Shown here: positions 1 to 11,313 of the stretch, piece by piece
How positions within the stretch are numbered: position 1 is the first letter of the stretch
Layout: each line of letters begins with the position of its first letter
NCBI RefSeq assembly: GCF_037975245.1
Contig: NC_092581.1
Coordinates: 17,301,303 to 17,365,302, forward strand
Source: Apostichopus japonicus
Lineage: Eukaryota > Echinodermata > Holothuroidea > Aspidochirotida > Stichopodidae
Reading direction: 5' to 3'
DNA length: 64,000 bases
The notes under the pieces: model-generated
What the model saw: the letters and a program-made list of their open reading frames with translations, nothing else
Told to the model about the DNA's origin: nothing
Databases searched by the model: none
Position numbers and translations under genes: made by a program

Positions 1-3000
1 ATAAGGCTATGTTAAAGAATAAATATTGCATATTGCATAAAAATGTCAAAAGAAGACACAAACCCAGCCACTATCATTGGTCTAAAGTCAACTCTTACCG
101 TAATTGTAAAAGATTTAAGTCAGAGAATTACATAAACTTTCACTCTGGAAAATAGTTTCCTTGGGATTGTAAAGTGCATTTTGAATTCTGAATATAATTG
201 GGTATCAGCTGGACATTAATGTACAGTAAGGCAATTCAACATTGATCATCTCAGATAGTTCATGAGAATGCAAGAATTTAAACCAATCACTGTCGGATGT
301 ATAGATCTGCGGACGTAGGCTACTACCTAAGACAACGAATGATGAAAGACCAAAAGGAGGGAATGCCCCAAGTGTACCATTCACATGTCTGTTAACCATC
401 AAAATGAAGAGCTATATACCTACATACACGTGTACATACCTAGCTGCTTTAAAGTGACGTAAACTGAAATTCATTGATTTTACCACAATCAGATGGTACC
501 ATACAAAACACTTCCTACTACCTAACAATCGAACATCTGGTAACTTAGTTCACCAAACTAATTACATCAGGGAGGAATGACTTTCTAAAAAATAAACTCC
601 ATATGTTATCATATCAAGGTTAATAATTTCATTTTGCATAAATTGCATTACAAGCAATTAGTAACTCAGTTTTTGTGTTTTGTTCTGTTTTTCTTAATGT
701 ATTTCTTGTCATCACATGTCTAAGTAAGACTGAAGGACATCCAACTACAGTGAGTAAAAAATAGTGTATAGACTTACCTGTTTTAGAATTACTGTAATGA
801 CCAAATTTAAATACAAACAAACCAATATATACAGCTCTAGGATGAAGTTTGAAATTAAAAGCCATAAAGTCTGACTCAAATCTACTTGCCATTCAACACC
901 ATACGCTCTGACTTCATGCCCGAGTGCCATCAAACAATGGTAACCAACCAGACTATACAGTGACCTGTTAGCAACAACTGAGCTATTGTTCTCTATTGTT
1001 ACAACTCTATTGAATTAAATGTTTGGTTATAGAGTGTATTTGCACTTGATATTGTACTTACCCCAACCCCTACAGTACTCGATACCATTCAGAACCACAA
1101 AGGCATCTTTAATAAATGGCTGACAATTAAGTGACGGATTGTTTGGCGGTTGGAGTTCATGAGATTGAATACCAAACAGATCCACTCATAGAATTACTGC
1201 TATAGTATGATTAAAACCATCAAACTGTTTTCAATCTTTTACTGTTAGGAAAACACACTGTGTTATTTACCTTGATGGGAACTTGAAGATACAAAGTTCA
1301 GATTGTTCAAATAGTACACACCGCCACCGCTGGTCTAGGAAATGTTCCCACAATGGACAGAAGTGAGATATAACAATAGCATACTGATCAGTAATACAAA
1401 GTACAAGAACAAGTTCCCCCATACACAAGTTAAACCCTGGTAAAAACTCGTACCGGAAACGGTAAATATGTCAAGAAGGAGAGACCATAAACTCAAAGAC
1501 AGATAATAGCAATATGCAGAAGTTAAGAAGTTTTAATCAGCCTGTCATGATTCAATCAAAGAACTCTTAATCTATGTATAAGTGCATGCCCCATAATCCT
1601 CCCCCCTTCCCCCACCCATCCCACCCACATACACACGTCCTTTCACACTTGATACCGATACAGGCACGATTCAGTATTGCAGCAAACCTTGAGTCAAACT
1701 TACTTAGCCTAACATTACAGCAATTACCTAGCCTAACATGCTAAAGGATAGTCACAAATTATACACAATCATGATGAGGCAGACTGAAGGTCTGTGTGAG
1801 TAAAGGGGTGATGGTAGCAATCCATAAAAATGCCTAAAACCTTACTTCACCAACACAGTGCATTTTGAAGTATCACAGCTTAAACTGAAAGATTTTGTTC
1901 CACACTTGACCTTTAGATATAACTATAGTTCAAGGCTGAAGGCTGAACATTTAAAATGTGAACCAATGATAGAAATCGTCTTTAGAGAAGTCCTAAAAAT
2001 GACATATGACGTAAATGAAGCTGATTTCATGTAGAAAAGTTGAAACCAAAAAATCTCCCTGGTTTGGGTATTTACAAGCAACGATACTTACCTGTCTCCA
2101 TTTCTACATACTGCACTTTCCCGATCTACCATAGCCTATTAACTGCAAATGTAGAATATCCCAAACAAATGACTTTTGACAACAGCTTGTGCTTACTGTA
2201 CATAGCAAAAACAGTACCATTTTACTTCAAAGTTAAAAACACTATCCTACCAATAAATTGCTATGCCGTGAAAACTAAGAGTTTAATACCGATTCTCCTG
2301 CTTTTCGTTTGACATAAACCATGCAGGCTGTGATATCAATTATTCGAACAAAATAAACTGTAAGCTTTTCATATTTTCATTCAATCCATTTTATAGCTCT
2401 CATGAAACCTCAGAATTCTAGTTTGTGGTGATGTCTTGTTATAATGAAGGATTGGAACACTCAGGGTTTTCTATACATGTGTTCAAAAGTATTCTTTTTC
2501 ACTGGGACCTGGCTAGTACAGTAGACTGTTTTGATAAGATAAAAAAGGACAATAAATTTCCCTACGTTCCCCTATGTATAAGGGGACCATGCATGCATGT
2601 TTCCTTAAAAAAGTCTCAATATGTGACGTTTTGCAAATTAGGTTAAAAGAATATGTTACCAGATCAATCTAAGCACATGAAGTGTAAATGTTTTCTCGAA
2701 AAAACATGTTGCAAGCAGTAGAGGTACTGTTTGTGTCAGTTACCCTACCCAGTTATGTGTTGTGTTTCTTAATTAATGAAGCAACTACCTAAGATTTGCT
2801 TGTACTGCGTCAACGAAAGTCTCAAATAGTTCCGAAAAAAACACACGATGGAAGTATGTAGGTAATTTAGTATGGAGTATTTAGTATTGATATATCCACC
2901 AGTTTTACACTTGGAGTTCCTTCTATTTTTGACTTTCAAGTTAAAAGCTTATCAGTGTTGGCCCCAGATATGCTGGATAGGCAGCGGTTTAAATTTCAAC

Positions 3001-3740
3001 AAGCATTCTGTTGCCACTCTTTAAGGCATTGAAGACTCGCCCCAAACAGCGTGCCGCGCTCTGAAAAAGTTAACTTTCCGTTGCTTGCAAGTGAAGTTTT
3101 TCTCTTGTCGCTACAAAATGCTGACAGTAATGAAACGTGATACCTTGTTATCTTTTATCTAGACCTGAGATGTCCATCGCTGCTATGTATACTGTGCTGT
3201 GGGTATTGACCGCAGCTGTATGTACTGACTGTACACTAGTGTAGTGTCAAATTACCGACGGTAGCAAGCTGTTTGTTGTGCATTTTCTGGGATCTATGGT
3301 GGTGTGTAACACTTTTGTTACACCTCATTTGAAACTAGGTCAAATCTGACCTTGTTTCGAACAAGGTATCACGTTTCATTACTGTCTGCATTTTGTAGCG
3401 ACACAAACAAAACGTCACTTGCAAGCAACAGAAAGTTAACTTTTTCAGAGCGTGGCACACGGTTTGGGGTGAGTCTTCAGTGCCTTTAACTAGCAGTGCA
3501 AACTCTTATCTGAAATACAAAATACTTTTTAGCATCTGTGCAATTCATCTCAGATACCTTAAAAACAGCTCTATACTAGAAATGATGCATTTCTGTCTAC
3601 TTAGTTTTGTGTTACAGCCAACTCTTTATGATTTAATACCCATCTCCGAACCCTCTCCCCACCCCCCACCCCCACCATACCACACCACACCACTACACAT
3701 GCCAAATCCTTTTTGCTTCACCATCTGCAGAATCACTCAC
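1..3740. other. Presumed CNK intron 2 (left part); no exon recognised
   Basis: This is AT-rich non-coding sequence downstream, in gene sense, of CNK exon 2. Two good-looking minus-strand donors occur (complement of cttacctg near 773-780 and 2086-2093), but the sequence before them has no CRIC- or PDZ-like coding potential, or has stops in all frames. A TTAA-flanked foldback MITE lies at 3021-3489. Confidence 0.5.
3021..3489. mobile_element. TTAA-flanked foldback MITE (about 125-bp inverted arms)
   Basis: The left arm (about 3025-3149) and right arm (about 3360-3485) are long imperfect inverted repeats: the left starts ggcattgaagactcgcccc, and the right is its complement with a few changes. 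A unique centre of about 210 bp separates them. TTAA lies at both outer edges (3021-3024, 3486-3489), as expected for a TTAA-targeting (piggyBac-type) transposase. No open frame is present, so the element is non-autonomous. The superfamily is inferred from the target site only. Confidence 0.75.
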
Positions 3741-3904
3741 CAGGTGAATCAGATGTTGGGTTGCATCTTTAAGGAGCTGTTGGTGTCCCACTTTTCTCAA
3801 TGTTAATTTATCGAGGTACTCCGATGTAATGTTGATGAGCTGGAGACCAGTGATGTTCTGACCAATGAACTTTGACTCATACTGATGAAGACAATCATCG
3901 AGCC
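3741..3904 (-). CDS. CNKSR: CNK coding exon 2 (rest of SAM domain)
   Basis: This exon lies between a minus-strand CAG acceptor (just right of 3904) and a GTGAGT donor (just left of 3741). It encodes 54 residues plus the split glycine, finishing with a KVGHQQLL...HLIHL helix. It ends in phase 0. No following exon was recognised down to position 1. Confidence 0.9.
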
Positions 3905-6900
3905 CTGGAGATGAAGACAAAAACAGGAACAAACTTTACAATGAAGATCGCTCAAACAAAGCTCTAATAAACAATATCTTATGCCGTTTTGTGAACATAG
4001 TGAACATTAACATAGTGAACAGTAATGATGTTTCACTAGGATGCCAGTTAACACAGGACTGATTTTTAAATTTAACCTTCACTTTTGGAAGGAGGTTTGA
4101 TCTCGTTGTCCTGACCTGTGGGCAATTTGTTTGGTACTGCAACTTTGCAGATTATTTAATTACCATACAATCTATGTTATAACCAAGATCAGAACACCCC
4201 TTTATATTTACATATTCACACCTTTTATGGACAATATTTGTCAACTCAGCTCTATTACATTCAAACCCTAGAAGAATTATGTGCTGTTACCATAGTTACA
4301 AGCAAAAGAGCATGTATAGAACTACATAGTACTTCATCATGCAATGTACTGTAGTGTGTGCCACACAAAGGACAAGAACATGACTATAGTACCAGTGTTT
4401 TCATTTCTACACAAAACATTCTGTTACAGCTGTACAGTAGCTGTATCACATTCAAAAACTAGAAGAAATTAATGCCGTTACCATAGTTACGAGCAAGAGA
4501 GCATGTATAGAACTATGTAGTACTTCATCATGCAATGTACTGTAGTGTGTGCCACACAAAGGACAAGAACATGACTATAGTACCAGTGTTTTCATTTCTA
4601 CACAAAACATTCTGTTACAGCTGTACAGTAGCTGTATCACATTCAAACCCTGGAAGAAATTAATGCCGTTACCATAGTTACGAGCAAGAGAGCATGTGTA
4701 GAACTACAAAGTACTTCATCATGCAATGTACTGTAGTGTGTGCCACACAAAGGACAAGAACATGACTATACTGTAGTACCATTGTTTTCATTTCTACACA
4801 AAACATTCTGTTACAGCTGTACAGTAGCTGTATCACATTCAAACCCTATAATGAAATTAATGCTGTTACCATAGTTACAAGCAAGAGAGCATGTGTAGAA
4901 CTACATAGTACTTCATCATGCAATGTACTGTAGTGTGTGCCACACAAAGGACAAGAACATGACTATAGTACAGGTGTTTTCATTTCTACACAAAACATTC
5001 TGTTACAGCTGTACAGTAGCTGTATCACATTCAAAAACTAGAAGAAATTAATGCCGTTACCATAGTTACAAGCAAGAGAGCATGTATAGAACTATGTAGT
5101 ACTTCATCATGCAATGTACTGTAGTGTGTGCCACACAAAGGACAAGAACATGACTATAGTACCAGTGTTTTCATTTCTACACAAAACATTATGTTACAGC
5201 TGTACAGTAGCTGTATCACATTCAAACCCTAGAAGAAATTAATGCCGTTACCATAGTTACAAGCAAGAGAGCATGTATAGAACTATGTAGTACTTCATCA
5301 TGCAATGTACTGTAATATGTGCCACACAAAGGACAAGAACATGACTATAGTACTAGTTAGTATTTTCCTTCCTACACAAAACATGTCTTTAGCTGTACAG
5401 TAGCTCCATGTAATAACACTGTTGTACCATACTTGGAAGAGGAAATACAATAGAATGCAATGGAAGAACTTTCTTCATTGTAGTACATGAGGTCATAGCA
5501 TATTCATTGGAATAAATGAGGTCATATCAAGACAAAAAAAATAAACATGGGGTGTGTTAGTTTCAGGATATCATAGGAAAGGGATGTAAGAGCTAGCATA
5601 TATCCTAAATGGTAGGACTCATATATACAGCATATACTGTATATATAGAGAGGGAGAGAGTCAATAGGACAATGTTATGAATGCAACTGCAGTATATGTG
5701 TCATCAAGTTTATACTGACTTATAAAAGACACATAAAAAATATAATTAAAGTATATAAAACTTAACTTTAACAGAAGGATATATTGTCTAATAGAATTCA
5801 AAGCTGACAATAAGCTCTAATGGGTGAAAGCAAAACAGCTGTGGGATATTTGATCACCGCATAATGACACCCTGTCAAACATTCACTTAGGCATTACAGC
5901 ATACATACAAATACTGTATGACTGTTACTATGTCTCCAGCATTCTCTTTATTGTGTCACTCACAAATACTTGATCTTAAAATACCTTTGTGGATTACAGT
6001 ACTGATGTCAGTTTACACAACACTAGTCATAGTGTACACAGTTACAGATTATATATTCCACAGGCTAGTACCTGTATTCTAATACTGTTAAGCCAATAAG
6101 TAACCACAAAAGGTGTTACAATCAGATAAATGGATTAATGTTCTGCTAAAAATACAACAAACTTGTCAGAAATTTCCAGACACTTGTACTGTATAAAGTG
6201 TAATATCACAACTACATGAGGCAATGTTACAAATATATATAACTATTGAGTATTGTGCAATGTATATCACTGCACTGTATACAGGCTTCACTGGTTGGCC
6301 TACTTGGTCAGACTTTAGAAGTCAATATGTTTATAAATGTTGCAGACTTAATCAATCGTTCACATACATACGAGCCTCAGCTTAATCATCAACTAGTGTT
6401 CAATTCAAGGTACCCTGCGCTATTGGTTTCATTCTCACTAAATAAATGCAATCAATTTGAATCTTTCAATAGAGGGATACATCTAAGAAATAAAAGCTGT
6501 ATCAGACGTTCCTAATGTTAACTCCAACAATGAATGTTACTAAATGTGCACATATAGGCAAGTATGAATGATGTAAATCATCCTAGCTTTAGAAGAAGCT
6601 GACTTCAGGCTTGAAACTTGAGCTATTCAAGGTTTTCATAGTTTCTGAGTATATATTTTCTTTTAATTCTTTATTACCAAGCCAATTGTAAATCCAATCT
6701 GAACACAGAGAATGTGAGATGCTAGATAGACTGTTATAAACTGTGCCTATACAACCTTCCATGGTGTGCTTATCAGAAATTCTATAACAACATTCTGAAA
6801 AAAAAGTCTGTGTCATTACAGACTTGAATCTCCTCTTCCATGTCACCAAAGTATATTCCCATTGTCCATAAAAAACTAGAGAAACATACTCCTTTGGGTT

Positions 6901-9445
6901 TGCCTTTCTCAGCTCCTTTGTCCCTTCTCTCCTAAGCTTTGAAAACTTTGAAACAGTATGAACATGGTTGTGACATCACAGATTGCCTTTGTCAAGACTG
7001 ACCAAATAATTTCAAGGGCCAGCTCTATCACTGGGTCCACCCCCTACCCCTCCAATCCCCCCCCCCCCACGAAGCTACCGTAAGTCAAGCAAGGTTAAAT
7101 TTTTAAACAGAATGAGAAGAATTTTTTATGTTTGAAGTCGGGACTCACCTTAGTTATTTACTTCTTATCTGTGAATAAGTCAACTTTTGGCATAAAGAGG
7201 AGATCGAAACAATAAGATTTTTAATAAGTATAAGGAATTTGCCTTTTGGAGTGGATTAATTCTTGTTTGGAATAATTTGACACCTCATTTCAACAATTAT
7301 AAGTTTGGCAATTAGACATCTGTACAGTGAATCTATGCGGTGATCCACCTACTGTAGGTTGGCAGATGCAATGTGAATCTATGACATCACAACCATGTTT
7401 CTACCAGTTTACTTTCAAATGTCACCTTCTGTTAACACATGTGTTATTCATGAGTAAGTACTGCTTTCCATATTTTTCATCATAATGTTTGTCACATGTT
7501 CCAAACAAGTTTGTAATATTGACTAAGGACAGTGATAATTGTACATGTAGACACAGCCAAAACAAAGTGTATTCAATTGCATTCATCAGAAATGTTTACA
7601 TTGAACAACAGTGTTACAATTCTTGTAAACTATCATCTGATGATTTTTGGACAATTCCATTTTTTTTATCTCTGCTTGCAGAGATATCTGTATCCAAAAA
7701 TATTGGTACAGAGCATTTAATTTCCTGTGAAAACTACTAAACTAAATGTCCAAACGGTTCCAATCAATTATATGTTATGTGCACACAACTTGTTGTTATT
7801 TCACGGACTAGGTACATAACTCCGTAGAAGAAAGGACATTGCAAGATATGGCAGCACTGGGTGTAGAACATCATGGGAAGAGTTGAGAGAGGCTCGGTTA
7901 AAGGTACAAGCCTAAATAAGAAGCAGGTATTATAATAAGATGTTGTGACAACTTTGGGAAAAGAGGAGTATGGAGACATATGTTAATTTGCAGTTTGATG
8001 ACATTTATTCCATGTTTAAGCTGCCAAATTATAAGTTGTATTTTTTCCTCTGTTCCATAACATAATTGTACCATTATATATCTATATCTATAATATTCTG
8101 ACAAAATTGGATATTCCTCAATTTAGAAAATGAGGTATAGGATTATAAGCTCTTAGGCTTTGACTAACCCCATTAGTGAGTTACAGCTAGATACCATTTA
8201 ATCTACTGCAGAAAATTGTGTCTTTCTCAATTTCAATGTTATATCATACTGTATTCAACAAAACTTAAATGTGTCTTTGCATAATTTCATATCATTTTGG
8301 TATACCAAAATGATATGAAATTATGCAAAGACGCATTGGATCTCCTTTATAACGGTCAGATCTGATGTAAAAATTCAAGAGGTGGTCTACAGTATAAATG
8401 TGTTGAGTAATAGTTTAATTAGTAATTATTAATACTGATAAGTCACGATACAATATATACCAGGGTTGTCCAACCTTTTGCAGAGGAGTGCCGCATGGAA
8501 TGATTATGATGAAGGAGGGGGCCGCATGAACCCTACGCTCGATTTTTCGATTTTTGCCCGAAGCCCAAGGCAAAAAGATATGAGCACTGCGCGCGGAGCG
8601 CACTGATTTATTTTCCTTCCTGATAAAACATGAATAAAGTCCAGCCGCCCCCCCCCCCCCTCCGCTGAGAGAGTGTCACACAAACTGACCTGTATGCAGT
8701 TTTTTTGGACCCAGAAGGTTCGAATGATTGATTATATAGCTTAAAATTGTTATCAATAAATCTGCTCACTAACATTTCGCACCGTAGAGCATCTCTGGCG
8801 GGCCGGACGCAACCATGCGGCGGGCCGGACTGTGGCCCGCGGGCCGTAGGTTGGACAACCCTGATATAGGCTATACCATTATTCACCAAAGTTGTATGAT
8901 ATGATTAGATTGCAAGGAGTATAGTAAAGCATGCAATCAGGCTTCAAGGAAAGCAAATCTAACTAAATATACTACTAGATTAATTACATCGACCTATATA
9001 TTGGCCTTCAAAGGCCTAATCAGTCACAACGCCCAGTTTTGATAATGACTCTGATAATGAAGTAAATCGTCTGTAATTGATGGAGGGCAAATGACTGAAT
9101 CAACTGACTTCTGAATCAAAGACATATTATCTCAGCCAAGACAAGGAGGAGGGTGCAGGATGCAGCCCAAGGAAATCTGGCATAAAAACTATTGTAAGCT
9201 CCTAAGTTAGAATATGTCGAAGTGTAGTTTGATAACAGTTTGAACATGGCATTGATGTGAATGGTAAAGACCGGATAAAGCCTACTGTTAGATTTGTCTT
9301 AATCAGTAACACTACCATTACATCCGCATCACGATCTTGTTCAAGGTGCAGACACACAGAACTTACTCGTAACGTTCAAACACATACCTTTTAACCACTC
9401 CACAACTTCCCTTGAGGACCAAGCAGGAATATTGATGAACTCCAT
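3741..9445 (-). CDS. CNKSR: CNK/CNKSR scaffold, 5' part (SAM domain; two coding exons; continues left of window)
   Basis: Two minus-strand exons, 9445-9388 and 3904-3741, join in frame (58+164 nt = 74 codons) and read MEFINIPAWSSREVVEWLKG followed by LDDCLHQYESKF. This is the N-terminal SAM domain of connector enhancer of KSR, including the family's WLKGLDDCL..Y core and a GHQ..LL helix near the end. CNK proteins are membrane-associated scaffolds linking Ras, Raf and KSR; vertebrate paralogues have SAM, CRIC, PDZ and PH domains. Only SAM is visible here; the following exons must lie in or beyond positions 1-3740. The start at 9445 is the only ATG in the open frame upstream of the splice site, and it sits where the vertebrate protein starts. 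Donor sites are GTATGT and GTGAGT; the acceptor of exon 2 is a CAG. Which vertebrate paralogue is closest cannot be decided from SAM alone. Confidence 0.88.
4258..5410. repeat. Tandem array, six units of about 191 bp
   Basis: Units start at about 4258, 4449, 4640, 4836, 5028 and 5219 with cattcaaa. Each runs through a conserved taccatagttac, a cttcatcatgcaatgtactg block, gtgccacacaaaggacaaga and gctgtacagtagctg. The spacing is 191-196 bp and divergence is a few percent between inner units. The first and last units are the most diverged, as expected for unequal crossing-over. There is no coding potential. Confidence 0.93.
8268..8337. repeat. Near-perfect 70-nt palindrome without spacer
   Basis: The sequence is symmetrical around 8302/8303 (centre ggtatacc). 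The inner 30 bp of each arm match perfectly (8273-8302 against 8303-8332), and the match extends to 35 bp with one mismatch. It would form a long cruciform or hairpin. It has no recognisable gene content. Confidence 0.9.
8461..8863. mobile_element. hAT-like MITE with CAGGGTTGTCCAACCT termini
   Basis: Terminal inverted repeats of 16 bp (CAGGGTTGTCCAACCT at 8461 and its complement ending at 8863) enclose about 370 bp with a GC-rich right half. The flanking octamers atatatac and atataggc agree at 6 of 8 positions, which fits a decayed 8-bp hAT target duplication. No transposase frame is present. Confidence 0.75.
9388..9445 (-). CDS. CNKSR: CNK coding exon 1 (start codon, first half of SAM helix 1-2)
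   Basis: The minus strand reads ATG at 9445-9443 and 19 codons plus one base, then a GTATGT donor at 9387-9382. The encoded segment contains W-S-S-R-E-V-V-E-W-L-K, the typical opening of a CNK SAM domain. The phase-1 end fits exon 2 exactly, since the split codon makes glycine. The same frame is open about 110 nt further upstream but contains no ATG. Confidence 0.88.
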
Positions 9446-9637
9446 CGGAGAAATGATGAATATATCATTAGAAGTCAAATTGAACCATTTCGTTATGAAC
9501 GATGGAACTTCTTTTCGTATATTTAGAGGCCAACATAAGCGAATATTTTCAATCTTCACCTACAATGTAATTTTTACCATGCCATTAATACAAGTCGATT
9601 TTAGGTTAGATTGTTTTGCTGAAAATGCTAGAGACAA

Positions 9638-10150
9638 AATAAAATAAAACTGTTAGCAAACTGCTTATACACTAGGAGAGCCTGTGGAGGAGAATGTGTA
9701 AAAGTAAGTTGGCCCATGGAGGTAAAATGGTTGGCCTGACGTTTCGATCCTAGCAGGATCTTCTTCAATGGCTTAAAGGCAAGTAACAGTAACAGACAGG
9801 CGCGTAGCCAAGGGGGGGGGGCGAAGGGGGCAGCCGCCCCCTCCCCCCTTGAGCATTTTTTTTTAATGTTTTTATGATATCGCTAGTAATTTCAAAAGAG
9901 AAAATGCTAAGATGCAACTTACAAGGCTTGGGAAGTGCCATTTCCAGCGATCTGGGAGGCATTTTCAGCCAAACTTTTCTTGTACGCTTCGCGCCAACAC
10001 GGTGGCGCTACGCTTAGATAGTTTGCATTGCCGAATCTACGGCTCTTAGTTTGCCTACATTTTCGCCCCTCCCTTGGCAAATTCCTGGCTACGCGCCTGG
10101 TAACAGAAGGGACAAAGCCACGCACAGAATACAGACAGGTTAATGAGCAT
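9638..10150 (-). mobile_element. Penelope-like retroelement fragment (antisense), interrupted by a MITE
   Basis: The element shares aaactgttagcaaactgctt, gtaaaagtaagttgg and gacgtttcgatcctagcagg with the copies near 23114-23327 and 24766-24986. Here the homologous sequence is split by a 303-bp hAT MITE at 9797-10099. Assignment to Penelope-like elements rests on the 14-15-bp target duplications and internal inversion of the other copies, and on a hammerhead-like motif; no reverse transcriptase is present. Confidence 0.55.
9797..10099. mobile_element. hAT MITE with exact 8-bp target duplication
   Basis: The termini are inverted (caggcgcgtagcca at the left, tggctacgcgcctg at the right). They are flanked by an exact duplication of gtaacaga (9789-9796 and 10100-10107), the hAT target size. 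The element is 303 bp with no open transposase frame. It sits inside an older Penelope-like fragment. Confidence 0.88.
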
Positions 10151-10832
10151 GGTGAACACAAAGAGAAAGAGAAAGAGAAAAGTATTAACAAGTTGTAAGC
10201 ATTTTTTTAAGTTGAAGAAAGATATAAACATAAACGTTTTTTTATATATTTTTTTTATTGAAATAAACAATGATGAGAAGGTTTGAAATCAATTTGAAAA
10301 GTCAAAAGACTATTATTACCGCTAAGTTGTATTCTTAATGCAGAGCTGCTTCTGCAGGTTAAACCAGAATGCAAAACTTTACTGAGGTTTGATCATTGAT
10401 GGATGACTTCATCTTCATCGTAACTGGATTATTAAGTAGCCAATGTTATCCTTGTAAGATATCATGAAAAAGTTGTGTTTATATAAATTCTGCAGATGCT
10501 GGTGACCCTTGATGCCTTTGACCTTAACAAAAATGAGTACATTTATACTCAAAGTGACGCCTATTAATGGAAGGAGGAAATTTGTCAATGTTACATTTCC
10601 TTAGCTGTGGTGGCCGGTCACAATGTTTTCAAATTTAGTTTGAGCCAGTTGACGTCAAAAGACTTTCAGAAATGAATTTCTCCGAATTGCGCCGCTACAT
10701 ATTCTGAAGTTCAGTGACCATTTCCCGGTTATTAGCTCGAATTACTATAGGGTGTATACGAACCGCCCGTATTCAGAAAAATGACCTCAAATGACCTTCA
10801 AATTTATAAAATAACATCGCATGTATGTAAAC

Positions 10833-10861
10833 CAGGGAGTTGTTTCCATAACAACTCCCTG
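10833..10861. repeat. Short perfect hairpin
   Basis: A 12-bp perfect stem (cagggagttgtt with aacaactccctg) encloses a 5-nt loop, tccat. No downstream T-run or gene context gives it a function. It may be a remnant of a small inverted-repeat transposon. Confidence 0.7.
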
Positions 10862-11100
10862 TGTAAACTAAACCCACAAAATCACTGACTAAATTTCAGC
10901 CAAATCGAATGACCAATGACGCAAATTGCAGTCATTCAAGCACGTTGGCAAAATTTCGGCAGAATCGCATGATCGCTATACCGCAGCTGAAAACATTCAG
11001 CTAGAGCTAAAACAACATTTGTTATAGTCTTTGATATGATAACGGAATATCGATTCACCAAATTAAGTCGGAACATATCAGTTTAAATGTACATCTATAT

Positions 11101-11307
11101 ATCGATTCTCGGCCTTTTTGGCAGTAAGATCATGTGTAGTATCTGTTCCCAGGCTTTCGAGGGGAATGGTGATAGACACCCGACGATGATCACACAGTCA
11201 CAGTCCCGATGCAAGAGGACTGGGTAACGTTGAGAGCGGATCAGTCGTTCGGTAGTTTGGTTTTCGTGCCCAGGTTCTATCCTGAGTGACTTTTCTTAAA
11301 AAAAAGT
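11101..11307 (+). mobile_element. U2-snRNA-headed SINE-like element, copy 1
   Basis: The first roughly 45 nt follow the 5' end of spliceosomal U2 RNA: atcgattctcggcc, then a T-run, ggc, taagatca and gtgtagtatctgttc, which includes the GUAGUA branch-point-pairing element. After that the sequence leaves U2 entirely. It ends in an A-rich stretch (ttaaaaaaaagt), and the octamer atctatat occurs on both sides (11093-11100 and 11308-11315). That fits a retroposed composite with a U2-derived head. It could instead be a U2 pseudogene joined by chance to other DNA. Confidence 0.6.
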
Positions 11308-11313
11308 ATCTAT

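Larger units (their letters stand above)
3905..9387 (-). other. CNK intron 1
   Basis: A 5.5-kb intron between the two SAM exons. It holds a six-unit 191-bp tandem array (4258-5410), a 70-nt palindrome (8268-8337) and a hAT-like MITE (8461-8863). The remainder (5411-8267) is AT-rich with short homopolymers, and I see no coding or structural feature in it. Confidence 0.7.

Noticed and set aside
629-933. Minus-strand frames ending at a good splice donor near 779
   Set aside because: Considered as the next CNK exon, but the translation shows no CRIC-domain similarity and no clear acceptor.
2086-2160. Minus-strand segment with acceptor- and donor-like borders
   Set aside because: The roughly 50-nt segment contains stops in all three frames, so it is not a coding CNK exon. 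A non-coding exon cannot be excluded.
11101-11145. Functional U2 snRNA gene
   Set aside because: Only about the first 45 nt resemble U2; the Sm site and the later stem-loops are absent.
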